Source: Coriobacteriales bacterium (lineage in GTDB: Bacteria; Actinomycetota; Coriobacteriia; Coriobacteriales; UBA8131). Taken from it: 10,697 bases of DNA. Location of the stretch: NCBI GenBank assembly GCA_031286975.1, contig JAITTM010000095.1, forward strand, positions 1-10,697, in the 5' to 3' direction. Position numbers and translations under genes: made by a program. The notes below the pieces were generated by a model. The model saw only the letters and a list, made by a program, of their open reading frames with translations. It was not told where the DNA came from and did no database searches. Positions 8,601 to 10,697 of the stretch are shown here, in pieces. Numbering within the stretch: position 1 is the stretch's first letter; each line of letters opens with the position of its first letter.

Positions 8601-9144
8601 TGACTACAGCCAGCGCCTTTGCGACTACGTTGCCACCATCCAGGAGAGACCAAACAATCCCCAGCAATTCGGCACTGTGATCCACCGCGCCCTCGAACTT
8701 TCGGGCTTCTCCCTGGATGCGGCGGCGCAGCAAGAAGCCCTTGAAAACGCACTGGATGAGGCCTCCATGGCCGCTGACGACGAGCGGCCCACAGTCATGG
8801 AGGATAAGGGTCTGCTACTCAGGACACTCCAGGGCGTTCTGGCGCATTCAGCGGTAATCGCCGCCGCTCGCCAATCACAGGAGGTCTACAGCGAGCTTTC
8901 CCTCGGCAGCGTGCTGGACGGCAAAACCATCACCGCCTATGCCGACCTGGTATTCAAGAACGCTAACGGCACCTGGACCATAGCCGACTACAAGAACTCC
9001 ACCGCCGCCGAGAGCCTGACCAACTACTACCGCCAACTTGAGGCCTACAAGCGGATCTTCGAGCGTGCAACGGGGTATACGGTGAGCAGACTGGCGCTTG
9101 TATACTGCCTGGGTGATACCCTGGAGTTGGAGTGGCCCGTCTGA
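5665..9144 (+). CDS. addA: AddA helicase-nuclease (ATP-dependent deoxyribonuclease subunit A, UvrD/RecB-like)
   Basis: A 1159-residue protein of normal AddA length: the motor and second nuclease of AddAB. All superfamily 1 helicase motifs are visible: Walker A AGSGKT (K33, T34), motif Ia AITFTIKAGEEL, SIGTIHAFC, Walker B LIDEFQDTD (D369, E370), motif III VGDPKQAIYHFRGGD (409-423), motif IV VNFRT, motif V TNFHQSKGREW (775-785) and motif VI YVALTRA (R871). The C-terminal RecB-like nuclease has H1007 in GTVIHRALE, D1094, D1108 and K1110 in IADYK, and QLEAY. The ATG at 5665 is preferred because GAGGGG lies 7 bases upstream and it leaves one base after the addB stop, implying coupled translation. 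An in-frame ATG at 5644 would add seven residues and overlap addB. Helicase and both complex nucleases appear active. Longer upstream extensions of the frame lie inside addB and are not real. Confidence 0.95.
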   Translation: MDANRPIDQAQRDIITGDIHHNIMVEAAAGSGKTSSLVGRILTMIASGIKVENIVAITFTIKAGEELKNRIRKELKAAIAKGSSEHSNTALVALYERALTDLDSASIGTIHAFCLQIITRFSIAMGVSPAAGIMNDQQLALGGASLYAAVASYLKTRPDIAPVYALLLNNPQTGLSNKELIKLIDLINGNLLALADVDFCQGIQQPSSALRELQQFAQKLGALDHDEINKPEYAQRIATRIDRFIAQANQATTEWEATDCLISFDAHSLGTLKGGGLGSNSWHKHLKETFGVDDFGAWAQELSASYSQPLFAQLLSAIRDRLLALSAERIAAGTLTLSDVIDQTLIFLRDIKPAEHQQLHSQYRHFLIDEFQDTDAAQFEIFLRILSQQAASDTDLDNPVLEPGSLFIVGDPKQAIYHFRGGDLFAYLNVKQEFTAKYGGLDPETTKLTVNFRTLPRILGTIDALFGPPAGLISRGKKALIQPEYVAFASSPAKIGIEQAAEQTVAPLTVIAPEALDPAAFEPDALNTSHLRSVEANDIARYILSTYNARKTIPGKDGTCHPVRYKDFAVLCPSKTEIGFVRESLVALGIPFVIEVKSQVYQSCEVIALLNVLRALAKPGTGAANLVLALRSELFGLSDQELFAYRLWHKEHVQTSDPTHTNSFDYRGLATEAPADAAARAVHSALLYCNQLAQTLETTPVHQLLNRILCDRKQYQSFPELIGTYYTVLQDALEFDANSGGNLSDYLTYIDALAQDKQNKETIFLDDEYDAVSLTNFHQSKGREWPICIIAAAQNNFEKRGDPPSIDTSHFAQMRRANPDAEDFAEWHSDSVSEFKIGKLTTPHYELAKTLEKRSILLAEQARLHYVALTRAQYALVLTMHRKAAKPNERFAYHLARYASVFEDAEKIESALIADPYQLARELGIESRERPARAPAISLEEFEAAWQERVRRSTESSTIVISKHDDDSSLGFDTVLPPVDYSQRLCDYVATIQERPNNPQQFGTVIHRALELSGFSLDAAAQQEALENALDEASMAADDERPTVMEDKGLLLRTLQGVLAHSAVIAAARQSQEVYSELSLGSVLDGKTITAYADLVFKNANGTWTIADYKNSTAAESLTNYYRQLEAYKRIFERATGYTVSRLALVYCLGDTLELEWPV

Positions 9145-9159
9145 GCCAGAGCCCTGCAT

Positions 9160-9324
9160 CTAGTGCCCTGTAACAGCTAAAAATGTACAGGGTCGCGCCG
9201 GACATATTTCGTAGTGCAAGGCGTCCAACCGAGCACTACTGTACGTAATGTGAGGAAGGACAACGCAGCAATGCGGAATATGAACAAGTGACTCTGTACA
9301 TTTTTAGCTGTTACAGGACACTAG
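9160..9324. mobile_element. MITE-like element, 165 bp, with 35-bp terminal inverted repeats
   Basis: The left end 9160-9194 and the right end 9290-9324 are inverted copies matching at 33 of 35 positions. Both start with CTAGTG and share the core GTAACAGCTAAAAATGTACA. The 95-bp interior has no coding capacity, and weaker pairing continues inward (CATATTTCG at the left against CATATTCCG at the right, read inverted), so transcripts would form one long hairpin. A further perfect 7-bp inverted repeat (GTAGTGC 9211-9217 with GCACTAC 9233-9239) lies inside. If the palindromic CTAG at each edge is a target duplication, the element proper is 9164-9320 with TG...CA ends. Structure suggests a non-autonomous element moved in trans by an unseen transposase. 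A long terminator-like hairpin is the alternative, though such long conserved arms are unusual for a terminator. Confidence 0.72.
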
Positions 9325-9343
9325 TGCTGGACAAGCCTAGAAA

Positions 9344-9402
9344 CACGGGATTTCTCCCCTGAGAAGCCCTGCGGTAATGCCGCGGGCAACCAGCTGTCCG
9401 TG
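9344..9402 (+). other. Possible structured RNA: three-way junction upstream of the RACo-like gene
   Basis: CACGG (9344-9348) pairs with CCGTG (9398-9402) and encloses two adjacent hairpins. The first is TTCTC-CCCT-GAGAA (9352-9365). The second is GCCC-T-GCGG, loop TAATG, CCGC-GGGC (9366-9387), eight GC-rich pairs with one bulge. The unpaired joint AACCAGCTGT follows. This could be a leader element of the downstream gene or a trailer of addA. It does not match a riboswitch class I know well, and short stems can arise by chance in GC-rich sequence. Confidence 0.3.
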
Positions 9403-9546
9403 ATATTGCGTTGAGGGACTTTAGAGCAAGGCCTGCGCGAGCCTGGCAGCCCTGATGCGACCGCTCCTTTGCCTCCGTGCTAAAACCAGGGCGCTGCCGC
9501 ATTGGCAACAGGGAGGGCGATACACAAAGTGGTGGTCTTGCTGTAT

Positions 9547-9561
9547 TGTGGTGCAACCACA
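9547..9561. promoter_or_regulatory. 15-bp palindrome TGTGGT-GCA-ACCACA upstream of the RACo-like gene
   Basis: A perfect 6-bp inverted repeat around a 3-base centre, ending 74 bases before the ATG at 9636. A TTGCTG (9538-9543) beside it could be a -35 box, but no good -10 is found at normal spacing. Probably an operator; the binding protein is unknown. Confidence 0.4.
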
Positions 9562-9635
9562 GATATGAAGCTCCCTTCGCTGGATACCTGTGCACTGGAA
9601 ACCACGATTGTTGCTGTCTTTGAATCAGGAGTTGC

Positions 9636-10697
9636 ATGTCGGATTTTTCTCTCACACTCAAGCGGGCAGGGCGGATACTGCCGTGCCGGGCCAGACAGGG
9701 GCAGACGGTGCTCGAGGTGTTGCAGCGCCAGGGCATCCCCATCACAGCACCCTGCGGCGGCAACGGAACCTGCGGCAAATGCCGCATCAGGCTGCAGGGG
9801 GCGGATGGATCTATGTACCGTCTCGCGTGTAGAACAGAGGCTCTGCCTGACATGGTGGTCGAACTGGATAGCGACGCGCCCATGAGCATCCAGGACGAGG
9901 GCCATCATCTCGCCTTCACGCCGGATGCCGATGCCAGCGGCCTGGGCATCGCTATCGATGTGGGCACCACGACGCTGGTCTGCCGTCTCTTTGACTTGCA
10001 GGCGGCAAGCACCCTGGGCGTCGCCACACATGTGAACCCCCAGGTGGTTTTTGGCAGCGATGTCATCAGCAGGATAGATGCCAGCAAAAGTGGGCACCTG
10101 GCTGCCCTTAACGAGTCCGTACTCACGGCGCTGTGCGGTCTTATCACCACAGTATGCACCGAGGCGGGCGTTGAGCCTGCCCAGATTACGCGCATCGCTT
10201 TGGCGGGCAACACCGTCATGGAGCATCTTGCAGCAAACCTGCCACCCGACGGTATCGGTGTCTCACCGTTCACGCCGCTTTCGCTCTTTGGTAGCGCCCG
10301 CGCCATCGAAGGCCTGCCCGCGCCTGTCTTTTTTGCGCCCGCCGTTGCCGGCTATGTGGGTGGTGACATAACCGCGGGATTGCTTGCCACCCAGGTCAAC
10401 CGCGCGAGCAAGCCGCAGCTGTTTGTCGACCTGGGCACCAACGGTGAGCTCGCCTTGGGTGACAGTCACGGTATCACCTGTTGTGCAACGGCCGCCGGGC
10501 CCGTATTCGAGGGTGCCGGTATCTTCTTTGGGATGCCGGCCCTGCCGGGGGCAATCCGCGCGGTTGAACTGAGCGGCGGGAACAAGAGCGAGGACAGTGC
10601 GGGCGGCGGTAGCGGGGGCGGGGGTGCTGGTGCAGACGGCAGTAGCGGGGGCAGCGGTGCTGGTGCAGACGGCAGTAGCGGCACTGGTGGCGAGGGG
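9636..10697 (+). CDS. RACo-like corrinoid-activating protein (2Fe-2S ferredoxin domain plus ASKHA ATPase), partial
   Basis: The first 354 codons are in the window; the frame is open at the right edge. AGGAG lies 4 bases before the ATG. Residues 1-80 form a plant-type [2Fe-2S] domain with C40, C46, C49 and C65 (CGGNGTCGKC, then LACR). ASKHA motifs follow: GIAIDVGTTT (104-113, phosphate loop 1), NPQVVFGSDVISRI (134-147), LAGNTVMEHL (189-198), APAVAGYVGGD (234-244) and VDLGTNGELAL (264-274, phosphate loop 2), then AAGPVFEGAG. This matches reductive activators of corrinoid proteins (COG3894), which use ATP to return inactive Co(II) corrinoid to Co(I) in methyl-transfer systems such as O-demethylation. 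Unlike characterised RACo, the linker and middle domain of roughly 100 residues are missing. Residues 321-354 are Gly/Ser/Ala-rich with an 11-residue repeat, inserted after GMPALPGAIRAVEL where a short surface loop is usual. Family is firm; its corrinoid partner is unseen. Confidence 0.9.
   Translation, partial: MSDFSLTLKRAGRILPCRARQGQTVLEVLQRQGIPITAPCGGNGTCGKCRIRLQGADGSMYRLACRTEALPDMVVELDSDAPMSIQDEGHHLAFTPDADASGLGIAIDVGTTTLVCRLFDLQAASTLGVATHVNPQVVFGSDVISRIDASKSGHLAALNESVLTALCGLITTVCTEAGVEPAQITRIALAGNTVMEHLAANLPPDGIGVSPFTPLSLFGSARAIEGLPAPVFFAPAVAGYVGGDITAGLLATQVNRASKPQLFVDLGTNGELALGDSHGITCCATAAGPVFEGAGIFFGMPALPGAIRAVELSGGNKSEDSAGGGSGGGGAGADGSSGGSGAGADGSSGTGGEG
10623..10688 (+). repeat. In-frame 33-bp tandem repeat (two copies) in the RACo-like gene
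   Basis: Copies at 10623-10655 and 10656-10688 are identical over the first 26 bases. They encode GAGADGSSGGS and GAGADGSSGTG, in frame. A Gly/Ser-rich stretch precedes them (about 10596-10622). The unit length of 11 codons keeps the frame if copies are gained or lost by slippage, so copy number may vary between strains. The array may continue beyond the edge. Confidence 0.8.

Larger units (their letters stand above)
9145..9635. other. Intergenic region between addA and the RACo-like gene, no gene seen
   Basis: No convincing coding frame on either strand; an open minus-strand frame across 9311-9889 reads as low-quality sequence antisense to the RACo-like gene. The stretch contains a MITE-like element (9160-9324), a possible folded RNA (9344-9402, with a weaker AGGG/AGGC-GCCT/CCCT hairpin at 9414-9453) and a 15-bp palindrome (9547-9561). 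No typical hairpin plus T-run terminator for addA is seen; the long hairpin of the MITE-like element could serve instead. Confidence 0.7.

Noticed and set aside
9351..9390. CTGAGA and GGTAATGCC pieces recalling a TPP riboswitch, and GGGCAACCAGC recalling a SAM-I riboswitch
   Set aside because: The TPP core between these motifs (GAACCTGAT) is missing, and the SAM-I core upstream of GGCAACC and the correctly spaced GTGCTAAA are not present. Isolated fragments are not enough.
9311..9889. Minus-strand open frame opposite the RACo-like gene
   Set aside because: It has no recognisable domain and overlaps a well-supported plus-strand gene, so it is a shadow frame.
1..10697. CRISPR array, tRNA, rRNA, toxin-antitoxin pair or defence island
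   Set aside because: No regularly spaced repeats, no tRNA-like folds and no matching protein pairs were seen. AddAB degrades foreign linear DNA but is a housekeeping repair complex.
149..10697. A single functional system joining the Mo-enzyme, AddAB and the RACo-like protein
   Set aside because: The Mo operon is divergent, the MITE-like element separates addA from the RACo-like gene, and no shared substrate or cofactor links the three units.

Overview
The window looks like a piece of an anaerobic bacterial chromosome with fairly high GC. The molybdenum enzyme is of a type abundant in Coriobacteriia (Eggerthellaceae such as Eggerthella, Gordonibacter and Adlercreutzia) and also found in some anaerobic Firmicutes. 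It is paired with a small 4Fe-4S protein. An AddAB pair and a RACo-type corrinoid activator also fit such anaerobes. I read the host as probably Coriobacteriia, by inference from protein style only; no rRNA or other taxonomic marker is present.

Layout. Bases 1-2599 (minus strand) hold the start of an operon: an 816-residue cytoplasmic molybdopterin oxidoreductase, then after 20 bases the N-terminus of a 4Fe-4S ferredoxin-like electron-transfer subunit that runs off the left edge. Bases 2600-2999 are a divergent control region with a good minus-strand promoter candidate, repeated TGGTCT/AGACCA half-sites and a TTACC-ACA-GGTAA palindrome. Bases 3000-9144 (plus strand) hold addB and addA, separated by one base and probably translationally coupled. 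Together they encode the helicase-nuclease that processes double-strand DNA ends for recombination. Bases 9145-9635 carry no convincing gene. They contain a 165-bp MITE-like element with 35-bp terminal inverted repeats, a possible three-way-junction RNA fold and a 15-bp palindrome. From 9636 to the right edge lies a truncated plus-strand gene for a compact RACo-like protein: a 2Fe-2S domain joined almost directly to an ASKHA ATPase domain, with a Gly/Ser/Ala-rich repeat insertion at the end of the window.

How the genes work together. The Mo enzyme and its Fe-S partner form one redox unit of unknown substrate; relatives include acetylene hydratase, transhydroxylase-like proteins and the catechol dehydroxylases of gut Coriobacteriia. 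AddA and AddB form one DNA repair complex. The RACo-like protein would reactivate a corrinoid methyl-carrier protein, which I would expect encoded to the right. The three units look functionally independent. I see no clear new defence or mobile system. The best leads are the MITE-like element, the low-complexity insertion in the RACo-like protein, the reduced AddB and the regulatory repeats upstream of the Mo enzyme.
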